The position numbers and the translations under genes are program-made. 64,000 bases of DNA from Pseudomonas alkylphenolica (GTDB lineage Bacteria > Pseudomonadota > Gammaproteobacteria > Pseudomonadales > Pseudomonadaceae): positions 124,001 to 188,000 of the forward strand of contig NZ_JADUCM010000003.1 in the NCBI RefSeq assembly GCF_016009175.1, in the 5' to 3' direction. A model generated the notes under the pieces. The model was not told the DNA's origin. It searched no databases and worked only from the letters and a program-made list of their open reading frames with translations. How positions within the stretch are numbered: the first letter of the stretch is position 1; every line of letters begins with the position of its first letter. Shown here in pieces: positions 44,820 through 53,371 of this stretch.

Positions 44820-45575
44820 ATGCAGACTCAACGGCTGTTCAAACAGGCTTTATTGGCGATGGCCATCGGCGGCGTGCTGTCGGCCTCCCTCGTTTTGGTC
44901 CCGGATTCGATTTCTCATGACTCAAGTGCCTACGCCAAAGATGGCGGTGGAGGCGGTGGCGGCCACGGCGGTGGTGGCGGCGGCGGTGGCGGTCATGGTG
45001 GCGGTGGCGGTGGCCACGGCGGTGGTGGTGGCGGCAGTGGTGGTGGCGGCAGTGGTGGTGGCGGTGGCCACGGCGGTGGTGGCGGCGGCAGTGGTGGTGG
45101 CGGTGGCCACGGCGGCGGTGGCGGCGGCAGTGGTGGTGGCGGCCACGGTGGCAGTGGCGGCGGAAGCGGAGGTGGCGGCCATGGTGGAAGTAGCGGTGGT
45201 AGCGGAAGTGGCAGTGGTGGCCATGCTGGCAACGGCAGTGGTAGCAGCGGTCATAGTGGTAGCGACCATGGCGATTCAGGCCAGGGCCAGGCCGGCAACT
45301 CGAACTCCGGGCGCAGCAGCAACCATTCAGAACCTGGCGATGATCATGGCAATCATGTTGGTGGTGAGCCCGGGGATGACCATGGCAATCATGTGGGCGG
45401 TGAGCCCGGGGATGACCATGGCAATCATGTTGGCGGTGAACCTGGCGACGACCATGGCAATCATGTTGGCGGTGAGCCTGGTGATGATCATGGCAATCAT
45501 GTGGGTGGCGAACCGGGTGATGACCATGGCAATCACGTCGGCGGCGAACCTGGAGATGACAACAGCAGGAGCTGA
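44820..45575 (+). CDS. Exported Gly/His-rich repeat protein
   Basis: 251 residues. A signal-like N-terminus (LFKQALLAMAIGGVLSASLVLVP) is followed from about residue 41 by a 120-residue Gly-rich array of GGGHGG and GGGSGG units. Then a Ser/Asn linker leads to six exact 12-residue repeats EPGDDHGNHVGG and a broken seventh. The protein is very rich in Gly, His, Asp and Ser and has no folded domain I can see. Low complexity and His/Asp repeats suggest an exported, disordered metal-binding or matrix protein. I do not recognise a family. GGAG lies in front of the ATG. Confidence 0.72.
   Translation: MQTQRLFKQALLAMAIGGVLSASLVLVPDSISHDSSAYAKDGGGGGGGHGGGGGGGGGHGGGGGGHGGGGGGSGGGGSGGGGGHGGGGGGSGGGGGHGGGGGGSGGGGHGGSGGGSGGGGHGGSSGGSGSGSGGHAGNGSGSSGHSGSDHGDSGQGQAGNSNSGRSSNHSEPGDDHGNHVGGEPGDDHGNHVGGEPGDDHGNHVGGEPGDDHGNHVGGEPGDDHGNHVGGEPGDDHGNHVGGEPGDDNSRS
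45330..45545 (+). repeat. Six tandem 36-bp repeats within the Gly/His-rich gene
   Basis: Six consecutive 36-bp units encode EPGDDHGNHVGG. They differ only at third codon positions, so selection has kept the protein repeat while the DNA drifted. A seventh unit is cut after EPGDD. Confidence 0.95.
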
Positions 45576-45592
45576 CTGACACGGGTGGGGCT

Positions 45593-45632
45593 CATACAAA
45601 ACCCTGGGGGCGGGTTTTGTATGGGGTTTTTC
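45593..45632 (+). terminator. Strong terminator after the Gly/His-rich gene
   Basis: CATACAAAACCC (45593-45604) pairs perfectly with GGGTTTTGTATG (45612-45623). GGGGTTTTTC follows. It separates this gene from the DUF6502 operon. Confidence 0.85.
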
Positions 45633-45675
45633 CCCGCGTCTTTATACTGAGGCCCTCTGTCAAGGAATGCGCTGA

Positions 45676-46512
45676 ATGCAATCGCCTACTCTGCCTCCCT
45701 CGCTACTAAGCGCTTTGTTGCGGGTCATGCGCCCACTGGTGCGGTTGATGCTCCGCAAGGGCGTCACCTATCCGGTGTTTGCCGATTTGCTCAAGGAGGT
45801 GTTCGTCGATGTGGCTGATCGCGAGTTCCGTCTGGTCGACAAGGCGCCGAGTGACAGCCGCATCAGCCTGCTGACCGGCGTGCATCGCAAGGATGTCAGA
45901 CGCCTGCGTCAGGACGGCGAAGCGCAGGCCTCGGCATTGCCTGAAAACATCACGCTGGGTGCCCACCTGGTCAACGTCTGGAGTAACTCCCAACCCTTCT
46001 GCCAGGCGCGCGGCCAGGCGCTGGCCTTGCCGCGGCTGGCCAGCGTTGGTGGTGACTGTTCATTCGATGCCCTGGTGGCCAGCGTCAGCACGGACATTCG
46101 TGCCCGGGTAGTACTCGACGAGTGGCTGCGGCTGGGCATTGTGCGGCTCGACGAGCAGGACTGTGTACACCTTCAGGCGCAGGCCTTTGTGCCGCAGCAG
46201 GGCTTTGATGAAAAGGCGGCCTACCTTGCCCACAACCTGCACGACCATGCGAGCGCCGCTGTGCATAACCTTAGCGGGGAGGGCCAGCCGTTCTTCGAGC
46301 GTAGCGTGCACTACGATGCACTGGCTCCCGTCAGTGTCGAGACCTTGCGCGAGGCCGTGGCCGGTGAGGGGATGCAGCTGTTACTGGGCTTCAGCCGGTT
46401 GGCGGCCGACCTGGAAGCGCGGGATTTGCCAACCCTTGAGCAGCCCCAGCGCATCACCATCGGGCTTTATTTCTACACTGAGTCTACTTCTCCCACGACG
46501 CCGAACCCATGA
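45676..46512 (+). CDS. DUF6502-family protein
   Basis: 278 residues, cytoplasmic. The N-terminus LSALLRVMRPLVRLMLRKGV leads into a winged-helix-like segment (TYPVFADLLKEVFVDVADREF, then LLTGVHRKDVRRLR), so DNA binding is possible. No enzymatic motif is seen. Such genes occur immediately before exported DUF5666 proteins in Pseudomonas; here the stop overlaps the next start by four bases (ATGA), so the two are coupled. Function of the family is unknown. A TTATAC hexamer about 30 bp upstream may be its -10. Confidence 0.78.
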   Translation: MQSPTLPPSLLSALLRVMRPLVRLMLRKGVTYPVFADLLKEVFVDVADREFRLVDKAPSDSRISLLTGVHRKDVRRLRQDGEAQASALPENITLGAHLVNVWSNSQPFCQARGQALALPRLASVGGDCSFDALVASVSTDIRARVVLDEWLRLGIVRLDEQDCVHLQAQAFVPQQGFDEKAAYLAHNLHDHASAAVHNLSGEGQPFFERSVHYDALAPVSVETLREAVAGEGMQLLLGFSRLAADLEARDLPTLEQPQRITIGLYFYTESTSPTTPNP

Positions 46513-48335
46513 CCCGTTTCCTGCACCGCTTTCGTGCTGCCGCCGTCATTGTCCTGGCTCTCGCGCTGGGGCTGCCCTCGTGGGGGCATGCCGCGCCGGC
46601 GTGTGTCAGCCGTGATGAAATCGGCATGTCGGGGGCGTCGGGCTTGCAGTTCCCGGGCGGCACCGGGGGTACCGGGGCGATGCCGGGCGGGGTGGGTGGC
46701 ACCGGTATCCAGACCGACAGCGGTGGCGTGGGAGGCAGCGGTGCGCCGGTTCAGAAGCGTCCCGGTGGAACCGGCGGTACCGGGGCCGTGGCTACGGGCG
46801 TGGATGACATCCTCAATAATCGCGACGCGGGTGGTGTCGGCGGCTCGGGCGCGCCGATCCTGCACCCGGGCGGTACGGGCGGCACCGGTATCGTCGGCAC
46901 CATCACCGGCTTCGCCTCGATCTGCGTCAACGGCATGGAAGTGCACTTCGGCAAGGATGTGCCGGTGAGCGAGAACGGTGTCGCCGCCAACAGTGGCCAC
47001 CTGGCCATTGGGCAAGTGGTGGCAGTCGAGGCCTTCACCACGAAGCGCGGCCTGCAGGCCGGGCGGATCTCGATTCTGCATGCGTATGCCGGGCCGCTGA
47101 CCGCACTGCCGAATGCCTCGGCACCGTTGCGGGTGATGGGGCAGCCGGTACGCCTGGCGCCCGGTGCGCGGGTCGCCGAAGGGCTGCGGCCGGGTGAGCC
47201 GGTCAAGGTCAGCGGGCTGCGCGATGCCCAGGGTGTGGTCGTGGCCAGTCGCATCGAGCGTGCACCGGGGCTCAAGGAGGCCAGTGCCATCGGCGCGGTC
47301 GATCGCACCGGCAGCCTGCAGGGGCTGAAACTTGGCACCCGTGTGGCGCCGGCGCAGGAAGTACTGGTGCGTGGCCAGTGGACAGGGCGGCAGCTGGAGG
47401 TCAGCCAGACCCGACCTGACCCGAGCATGCCGTTTACCGGACGGGTACGCGACGTGGTGATCGAGGGCCTGGTACAAGGGCGCCAAGGCAATGGCCTGGT
47501 GGTTGGCGGCGTGAACGTCACCCTGGATCGTAAAACAGCGGATCAGGTCGCCAACCTGCCCCTGGATCAACGCGTGCGTGTCAGCGGGGTGTACACCGGG
47601 GCACGTGAGGTGCGGGCAAGCCGTGTGGAAATCACCACGGAGCGTGTCGATCACTCGGGCAAGTCGCCTGTCGAGCGCGGGGCACGTTCGGATGACGCAG
47701 TGGAGCAGCGTAGCGACCATTCGGGCAGTTCCGATGATCACGGCAGTGGCAGCAGCGGCACCGACAGTGTGCGCAGTGACAGCAGTCATGGTGCTGATAG
47801 CGAGCGCTCGGAGAGCCACGGTAGTGGCCGTGAAGACAGTGGCAAGTCCGATGCTGTGGATAAGTCCGGAAAGTCTGAGCGCGTGGAAAAAGTCGAGCAG
47901 CCTGAAAAGGTTGAGAAGGCCGAAAAGGTCGAGAAAATTGAAAAGGTCGAAAAGGTCGAAAAGGTAGAGAAGGCCGAGAAAGTGGAAAGGCCTGAGAAGG
48001 TCGAAAAAGTAGAAAAGGTGGAGAAGATCGAAAAAGTAGAAAAGGTCGAGAAGGTGGAAAGGCCTGAGAAAGTCGAGAAAGTGGAGCGGGTCGAGAAAGT
48101 TGAGAAGGTCGAGCGTCCCGAGACCGTGGAGCGGGTCGAAAAGGTTGAAAAGGTGGAGCGTCCAGAGACGGTGGAACGGGTCGAAAAAGTTGAGAAAGTG
48201 GAACGCCCCGAAACGGTGGAGAAGGTCGAAAAAGTAGAACGGCCCGAAACTGTGGAAAAAGTCGAGAAGGTAGAAAAGGTCGAGAAAGCAGAGTCCGTAG
48301 AAAAGGCCGAACGCCCGGAGCGCTCGGATCACTAG
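46509..48335 (+). CDS. Exported DUF5666 protein with long (Glu-Lys-Val)n tail
   Basis: 608 residues. The signal peptide (AAVIVLALALGLPSWGHA) ends near residue 28. Residues about 45-130 are Gly-rich (GGTGGTGAMPGGVGGTG). Residues about 130-380 hold several DUF5666 OB-like repeats (GTITGFASICVNGMEVHFG; VVIEGLVQGRQGNGLVVGG). A Ser/Asp-rich linker follows. From Glu457 to about residue 605 the chain is a near-perfect three-residue repeat E-[K/R/T]-[V/I/A/P], about 49 units, a polyampholyte similar to the PEVK region of titin. It is probably surface or periplasmic; role unknown. Confidence 0.8.
   Translation: MTRFLHRFRAAAVIVLALALGLPSWGHAAPACVSRDEIGMSGASGLQFPGGTGGTGAMPGGVGGTGIQTDSGGVGGSGAPVQKRPGGTGGTGAVATGVDDILNNRDAGGVGGSGAPILHPGGTGGTGIVGTITGFASICVNGMEVHFGKDVPVSENGVAANSGHLAIGQVVAVEAFTTKRGLQAGRISILHAYAGPLTALPNASAPLRVMGQPVRLAPGARVAEGLRPGEPVKVSGLRDAQGVVVASRIERAPGLKEASAIGAVDRTGSLQGLKLGTRVAPAQEVLVRGQWTGRQLEVSQTRPDPSMPFTGRVRDVVIEGLVQGRQGNGLVVGGVNVTLDRKTADQVANLPLDQRVRVSGVYTGAREVRASRVEITTERVDHSGKSPVERGARSDDAVEQRSDHSGSSDDHGSGSSGTDSVRSDSSHGADSERSESHGSGREDSGKSDAVDKSGKSERVEKVEQPEKVEKAEKVEKIEKVEKVEKVEKAEKVERPEKVEKVEKVEKIEKVEKVEKVERPEKVEKVERVEKVEKVERPETVERVEKVEKVERPETVERVEKVEKVERPETVEKVEKVERPETVEKVEKVEKVEKAESVEKAERPERSDH
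47877..48323 (+). repeat. Region encoding about 49 E-K-V triplet repeats
   Basis: A 447-bp block with 9-bp periodicity (GAG/GAA-AAG/AAA-GTC/GTG/GTA). Synonymous changes are frequent, while E-K-V and periodic ERPE units are kept, so the protein sequence is under selection. Confidence 0.9.
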
Positions 48336-48423
48336 TGTCAGCAATGGCCTTTCGGCAACCGTGAAATAAGCAACTAGGCTGTGTAAGTCCGCTCGTACTT
48401 CTCACCGTGACCTTGAGGTGAAG

Positions 48424-49173
48424 ATGAGACCTACGCTTACACGCTTTGCCAGCCTGTTGGCCTGTGTGGCCATGCCGACACTGGCCGACACCTTCAGCAT
48501 GGCCACCGGCCTGGACTATTCAAGCGGTGACTACGGCACCGGCACTACTTCGGAAATATGGTACGTCCCGGTGGTCGGCAAGTACGAAACCGGCCCCATG
48601 ACTTACAAGGTCACCGTGCCCTGGTTGCGCATCACCAACCCTGAAGTTGGCCCGGATGGCGCGCCGTTGCCCGGTGGCTGCCGGGAGGTGGAAAGCGGCA
48701 TGGGCGATACCGTCGCCAGCGCCGGCTACGCCTTGTTCGATGGCAGTGACGGCGGCATGCTGGTGGACCTGATCGGCAAGGTCAAATTCCCCACCGCCGA
48801 TGAAGACCAATGTCTGGGCACCGGCGAAACGGACTATTCCGGCCAGGTCGATATCACCAAGGCCTTTGGCCCGGTGACAGGCTTCGCCACCCTGGGCTGG
48901 AAAAAATTCGGCGACCCGCCCGACAGCGACTTCGACGACCCGGTATTTGCCAGCCTCGGCTTCGCCATTCCTGTGGCTGTGGGCACTTCAGCAGGTGCGT
49001 CCTACGACTGGCGGCAGAAAGTGGTCTCGACCGGGTCGGAAATCCAGGAACTCACCCTGTTCATCAACCATAAGCTCAGCCAGGAGTGGAAAATCCAGCT
49101 CTACGCCGTAACCGGGTTTTCCGACGCCAGCCCTGACGCAGAGGGCGGGGTATTGCTCTATCACCGGTTCTGA
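48424..49173 (+). CDS. Outer-membrane beta-barrel protein (Phenol_MetA_deg-like)
   Basis: 249 residues. A signal peptide (FASLLACVAMPTLA) is followed by alternating beta strands with YxxxF ends and a final strand GVLLYHRF ending in Phe, the outer-membrane barrel signal. The phrase YVPVVGKYETGPMTYKVTVPWL resembles the meta-pathway outer-membrane family. It lies 88 bp after the DUF5666 gene on the same strand and may share its transcript. GAGG lies five bases before the ATG at 48424; a GTG at 48418 is an alternative start. The substrate is unknown. Confidence 0.75.
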   Translation: MRPTLTRFASLLACVAMPTLADTFSMATGLDYSSGDYGTGTTSEIWYVPVVGKYETGPMTYKVTVPWLRITNPEVGPDGAPLPGGCREVESGMGDTVASAGYALFDGSDGGMLVDLIGKVKFPTADEDQCLGTGETDYSGQVDITKAFGPVTGFATLGWKKFGDPPDSDFDDPVFASLGFAIPVAVGTSAGASYDWRQKVVSTGSEIQELTLFINHKLSQEWKIQLYAVTGFSDASPDAEGGVLLYHRF

Positions 49174-49227
49174 GCCGTTGTTTGCGTCTTCTGCCGGGCA
49201 GCCCAATGCTGCGGTTCAACCCGGCCG

Positions 49228-49245
49228 ATAAGAAAAACCGATACC
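49228..49245 (+). promoter_or_regulatory. Candidate GalR-linked motif upstream of galT
   Basis: ATAAGAAAAACCGATACC matches the segment at 54646-54663 upstream of galB in 15 of 18 positions. It lies about 140 bp before galT, in a 209-bp gap that holds no gene. Confidence 0.45.
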
Positions 49246-49382
49246 CGCTTAAGGATTTCCCACAAGCGGGGCAGGCACCTGCGGCTTTAAAGTCACGCCC
49301 AGCGTTCGGATACCGGGCGGCCTGTGGCCTGCGCCGATGTCCCGGCCTGTCGGTATTTCTACAAAAATAAGAAGGTGCAAAC

Positions 49383-50720
49383 ATGAGTCACGAAACGGTC
49401 GATATCAAAGCCTGGATCGACAACCGTCCGGTTGCCCGCTACCAGTGGCTCATCATGAGCCTGTGCTTCTTCATTGTTCTATTCGATGGCCTTGATGTCG
49501 CGGTGATGGGCTTTATCGCGCCCTCGCTGATTCAGGACTGGGGCCTGTCGAAGGCCGCATTCGGCCCGGTCATGAGTGCGGGCATGGTCGGCCTCGCCAT
49601 CGGTGCTCTTACGGCCGGTCCTTACGCTGACCGTCTGGGGCGCAAAAAGGTGCTGCTGGTAGCGGTTACCGGCTTCAGTGTGCTGAGCCTGGCCTGCGCT
49701 TTTGCGCGAAACCCCTATGAGCTCGCCGCGTTGCGGTTGCTGACCGGTGTAGCCCTGGGCGCGGCGATGCCCAACACCACCACACTGCTGTCCGAATACC
49801 TGCCAGAGCGTAACCGTTCGCTGTTCATCACTATCATGTTCACCGGCTTCAACATGGGGTCGGGGCTTGGCGGTTTCCTCGCGGCCTGGCTGATCCCGCT
49901 GCATGGCTGGCAGTCGGTGCTGCTTGCCGGGGGCATCCTGCCGCTAATACTGCTGCCGTTTCTCTGGTTGTTGCTGCCAGAGTCCGCGCGTTTTCTGGCC
50001 GTGCGCAATGCGCCTGCAGCGCAGATCGCCAAGGTGTTGAACAAGCTGGGCGGGAGCTTTACCAGTGCCACGAAATTTACCCTCGCCGAACCTCAGGCCC
50101 AGCACAAAGCGCCGGTACGCATGCTGTTCACCGAACGCTACCGGGCCGGCACTCTTGCCCTATGGCTGACCTACTTCATGGGCCTGCTGGTGATCTACCT
50201 GACCATGGGCTGGATGCCGACCTTGCTGCGCGACGGCGGTTTGTCCATCGAGCGGGCGGCTACCATCACCGGCCTGTTCCAGATTGGTGGCACGGTCGGG
50301 GCTATCGTGGTCGGCTGGATCATGGACCGGCGTAACCCCAACGGCGTCATTGCCACTTCTTATGCCTTGGGCGGTGTGTTTATCCTGCTGCTGGGCGCAC
50401 TGAACCTGGAGTCGAGCCTGTTGGCGCTGGGCGTGGTTGCCGCCGGCTTCTGCATGAGCGGCGCGCAGACGGGCCTCAATGCCTTTGCTCCCGGGTACTA
50501 TCCAACGGATTTCCGCGCCACTGGCGTGAGCTGGATGCTGGGCATCGGTCGCTTCGGCGCCATCTTCGGATCGCTGATCGGTGGTGCGGTGCTTAGCCTC
50601 GGTCTGGGCTTGCCGTTGCTGTTCGCCCTGCTGAGCGTACCGGCCTTCTTCGCGGCACTGGCGATCCTGGCCAACGGTGTTGCCCGCCGCCGCGGCAATC
50701 GCTCGGTGCTGGCGCACTAA
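49383..50720 (+). CDS. galT: Gallate MFS transporter
   Basis: 445 residues, twelve transmembrane helices. It belongs to the aromatic acid:H+ symporter family (FFIVLFDGLDVAVMGFIAPS; helix 2-3 loop GPYADRLGRKKVLL; second loop at RLLTGVALGAAMPN). In P. putida the gene next to gallate dioxygenase is a gallate carrier, and the order here (transporter-dioxygenase-porin) is the same. It imports gallate with protons. AAGAAGGTGCAAAC precedes the ATG. It should share a transcript with galA (24 bp gap). Confidence 0.9.
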   Translation: MSHETVDIKAWIDNRPVARYQWLIMSLCFFIVLFDGLDVAVMGFIAPSLIQDWGLSKAAFGPVMSAGMVGLAIGALTAGPYADRLGRKKVLLVAVTGFSVLSLACAFARNPYELAALRLLTGVALGAAMPNTTTLLSEYLPERNRSLFITIMFTGFNMGSGLGGFLAAWLIPLHGWQSVLLAGGILPLILLPFLWLLLPESARFLAVRNAPAAQIAKVLNKLGGSFTSATKFTLAEPQAQHKAPVRMLFTERYRAGTLALWLTYFMGLLVIYLTMGWMPTLLRDGGLSIERAATITGLFQIGGTVGAIVVGWIMDRRNPNGVIATSYALGGVFILLLGALNLESSLLALGVVAAGFCMSGAQTGLNAFAPGYYPTDFRATGVSWMLGIGRFGAIFGSLIGGAVLSLGLGLPLLFALLSVPAFFAALAILANGVARRRGNRSVLAH

Positions 50721-50744
50721 ATTTCTCGACTACAGGAACTCGTC

Positions 50745-52007
50745 ATGGCACGCATCATCGGTGGCCTCGCTGTATCCCATACCCCTACCATCGGCTTTGC
50801 AGTCGATCACGACAAACAGAACGAGGCGGCCTGGGCGCCGATTTTCGAAGGGTTCGAACCGATCAAGGCCTGGTTGAAGGCGCAACAGCCGGACGTGCTG
50901 TTCTACATCTTCAATGACCATGTGACGTCGTTTTTCTTCGACCACTACGGCGCCTTCTCCCTGGGGGTCGATGAGCGTTACGAGGTTGCCGACGAAGGTG
51001 GCAACCCCCGTTCCTTGCCGGCGGTCGGTGGGCATGCAGCGTTGTCGCGGCACATCGGCCAAAGCCTGATGGCCGACGAGTTCGACATGAGCTTTTTCCG
51101 TGACAAGCCCCTTGATCACGGTTTTTTCTCGCCCATGTCGGCGCTGTTGCCGTGTGAATCCGGCTGGCCGGTGCAGATTGTGCCGCTGCAGGTGGGTGTG
51201 CTGCAGTTCCCGATTCCTACTGCGCTTCGCTGCTACAAACTGGGTCAGGCGCTGCGCCGAGCGATTGAAAGCTACCCCGAGGACTTGAAGGTGGCGATTG
51301 TTGCTACCGGCGGCGTGTCTCACCAGGTGCATGGCGAGCGTTGCGGTTTCAACAACCCGGAGTGGGATGCGCAGTTCATTGATCTGCTGGTCAACGACCC
51401 GGTACGCCTGACCGAAATGACCCATGCCGAATACGCCACCCTGGGCGGAATGGAAGGCTCGGAAGTAATCACCTGGCTGATCATGCGTGGCGCGTTGTCG
51501 TCCACGGTGAAAAACCTGCACCAGGATTATTACCTGCCATCGATGACCGGCATCGCCACCTTGCTTCTCGAAAACCAGGACCGCCAAGTGCTGGCCGAGG
51601 TCACGGCGCGTCACCTGGAGCATATGCAGCACCAGCTGGCCGGTATCGAAAAGCTGGAGGGCACCTACCCCTTCACCCTCGAGCGCAGCGCCAAGGGCTA
51701 TCGCCTGAACAAGTTCCTGCACCGGATGATCGAGCCGCAGTGGCGTCAGCGTTTTCTCGACGCGCCCGAGGCGTTGTTCGAAGAAGCCGGGTTGAGCGAC
51801 GAAGAGCGGGACCTGCTGCGTCGTCGTGACTGGCGCGGGCTGATCCAGTACGGCGCGATCTTCTTCGTGCTGGAGAAACTGGCCGCAGTGCTCGGCATCC
51901 CCAACCTGCAGGTGTACGCCGCCATGCGCGGGCAGAGCCTGGAGACGTTCATGAAAACCCGCAATCAGCAGGTGCTCTACTCGGTGGCGGGCAAAGCCTC
52001 GCGCTGA
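50745..52007 (+). CDS. galA: Gallate dioxygenase
   Basis: 420 residues, the same length as P. putida GalA. The N-terminal two thirds resemble LigB-type extradiol dioxygenases (RIIGGLAVSHTPTIGFAVD; FNDHVTSFFFDHYGAF; ATGGVSHQVHGERCGF with the iron and base histidines), and the last third resembles LigA (YRLNKFLHRMIEPQWRQRFL). It opens gallate at the 4,5 bond with Fe2+ and O2 to 4-oxalomesaconate. The two-domain fusion is typical for this enzyme. It lies between galT and galP. Confidence 0.95.
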   Translation: MARIIGGLAVSHTPTIGFAVDHDKQNEAAWAPIFEGFEPIKAWLKAQQPDVLFYIFNDHVTSFFFDHYGAFSLGVDERYEVADEGGNPRSLPAVGGHAALSRHIGQSLMADEFDMSFFRDKPLDHGFFSPMSALLPCESGWPVQIVPLQVGVLQFPIPTALRCYKLGQALRRAIESYPEDLKVAIVATGGVSHQVHGERCGFNNPEWDAQFIDLLVNDPVRLTEMTHAEYATLGGMEGSEVITWLIMRGALSSTVKNLHQDYYLPSMTGIATLLLENQDRQVLAEVTARHLEHMQHQLAGIEKLEGTYPFTLERSAKGYRLNKFLHRMIEPQWRQRFLDAPEALFEEAGLSDEERDLLRRRDWRGLIQYGAIFFVLEKLAAVLGIPNLQVYAAMRGQSLETFMKTRNQQVLYSVAGKASR

Positions 52008-52117
52008 GTAACCCGGCGGCCTTGATCGGGTCGCCTTTCCCTTTTGCTTGACCTCACTGCGCCTGCACTGGCGGGCGCAGCGCATTCCCTTCGCCCAAAA
52101 ACCGGAAAACAATAACA

Positions 52118-53365
52118 ATGAAAATTGCCGTCAACCCTCGCATCGTCTGTTCACTGGCTGTTGTTTGCGCCCTGCCGCTGGACGGTGTTGCCGCCGGTTT
52201 CGTCGACGATGCCAGCGCCAGCCTGAACCTGCGCAACTTCTACATCAATCGTAATTTCACCAACCCGGCCTACCCGCAAAGCAAGGGCGAAGAGTGGACC
52301 CAGAGCTTCATTCTCGACGCGCGCTCCGGCTTTACCCAAGGCCCGGTAGGCTTTGGTGTCGACGTGCTGGGGCTTTACTCGATGAAGCTCGATGGTGGCA
52401 AGGGCACCGGCGGCACCCAGCTGCTGCCGATCGATGGTGATGGCCGTCCGGCAGACGATTTCGGCCGACTGGCCGTTGCCGGGAAGATGAAACTGAGCAA
52501 AACCGAATTGAAGGTCGGTGAGTGGATGCCGGTGTTGCCGATCCTGCGCTCCGACGACGGCCGTTCGTTGCCGCAAACTTTTCGCGGCGGCCAGGTGACC
52601 TCTCAGGAAATTGACGGTTTGACGCTGTATGGCGGGCAGTTTCGCCAGAACAGCCCGCGCAACGATTCCAGCATGGAAGACATGTTCATGCAGGGGAAAA
52701 CCGCGTTCAGCTCCGATCGTTTCAACTTCGTTGGCGGTGAGTACAGCTTCAACGAAAAACGTACCCTGATCGGCCTGTGGAACGCCGAGCTCAAGGACAT
52801 CTACCAGCAGCAGTACCTGCAACTTGTCCACAGCCAGCCGCTGGGTGCCTGGACCCTGGGCGCGAACCTTGGTTATTTCTGGGGCCGTGAAGACGGCAGT
52901 GCCCGCGCCGGTGAGTTGGACAACCGCACGTTCTCGGCGCTGCTGTCCGCGCGTTATGGCGGCAACACCTTCTATGTCGGTTTGCAGAAGCTCACCGGCG
53001 ATGATGCGTGGATGCGTGTCAACGGCACCAGTGGCGGCACCCTGGCCAACGACAGCTACAACAACAGCTATGACAACGCCCGGGAAAAGTCCTGGCAACT
53101 GCGCCACGACTACAACTTCGCCGCCCTCGGTGTGCCCGGCCTGACCCTGATGAACCGTTACATCAGCGGCGACAACGTGCACACCGGTACGGTCACCGAC
53201 GGCAAGGAGTGGGGGCGTGAGTCAGAGCTTGCCTACACGGTGCAAAGCGGCAGCTTCAAGAACCTGAGCCTGCGCCTGCGTAACTCCAGCATACGTCGCG
53301 ACTACAGCAGCAACGAGTTCGACGAGAACCGCTTGATCGTCAGTTACCCGCTCGGCCTGTTCTGA
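52118..53365 (+). CDS. galP: OprD-family porin of the gallate cluster
   Basis: 415 residues. A signal peptide (VVCALPLDGVAAGFVDD) is followed by an OprD pattern (SASLNLRNFYINRNF; LKVGEWMPVLPILRSDDGR; RTFSALLSARYGG) and the last strand RLIVSYPLGLF ending in Phe. It should let gallate or related aromatic acids pass the outer membrane. It follows galA after 110 bp and is convergent with galR, only 6 bp apart. Confidence 0.9.
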   Translation: MKIAVNPRIVCSLAVVCALPLDGVAAGFVDDASASLNLRNFYINRNFTNPAYPQSKGEEWTQSFILDARSGFTQGPVGFGVDVLGLYSMKLDGGKGTGGTQLLPIDGDGRPADDFGRLAVAGKMKLSKTELKVGEWMPVLPILRSDDGRSLPQTFRGGQVTSQEIDGLTLYGGQFRQNSPRNDSSMEDMFMQGKTAFSSDRFNFVGGEYSFNEKRTLIGLWNAELKDIYQQQYLQLVHSQPLGAWTLGANLGYFWGREDGSARAGELDNRTFSALLSARYGGNTFYVGLQKLTGDDAWMRVNGTSGGTLANDSYNNSYDNAREKSWQLRHDYNFAALGVPGLTLMNRYISGDNVHTGTVTDGKEWGRESELAYTVQSGSFKNLSLRLRNSSIRRDYSSNEFDENRLIVSYPLGLF

Positions 53366-53371
53366 TCGCCG

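Noticed and set aside
45330..45545. Six 36-bp direct repeats resembling a CRISPR array
   Set aside because: The units are directly joined without spacers, are in frame and vary only at silent positions. They encode a protein repeat.
44839..45582. His/Arg-rich 247-codon frame opposite the Gly/His-rich gene
   Set aside because: The repeat-rich DNA leaves several frames open. Only the plus-strand frame has a signal peptide and exact protein repeats with silent changes.
46473..48344. A 623-codon Leu/Phe-rich frame opposite the E-K-V repeats
   Set aside because: The Phe/Leu richness is a mirror of Glu/Lys codons. There is no start signal, and the sense gene is coupled to its neighbour.
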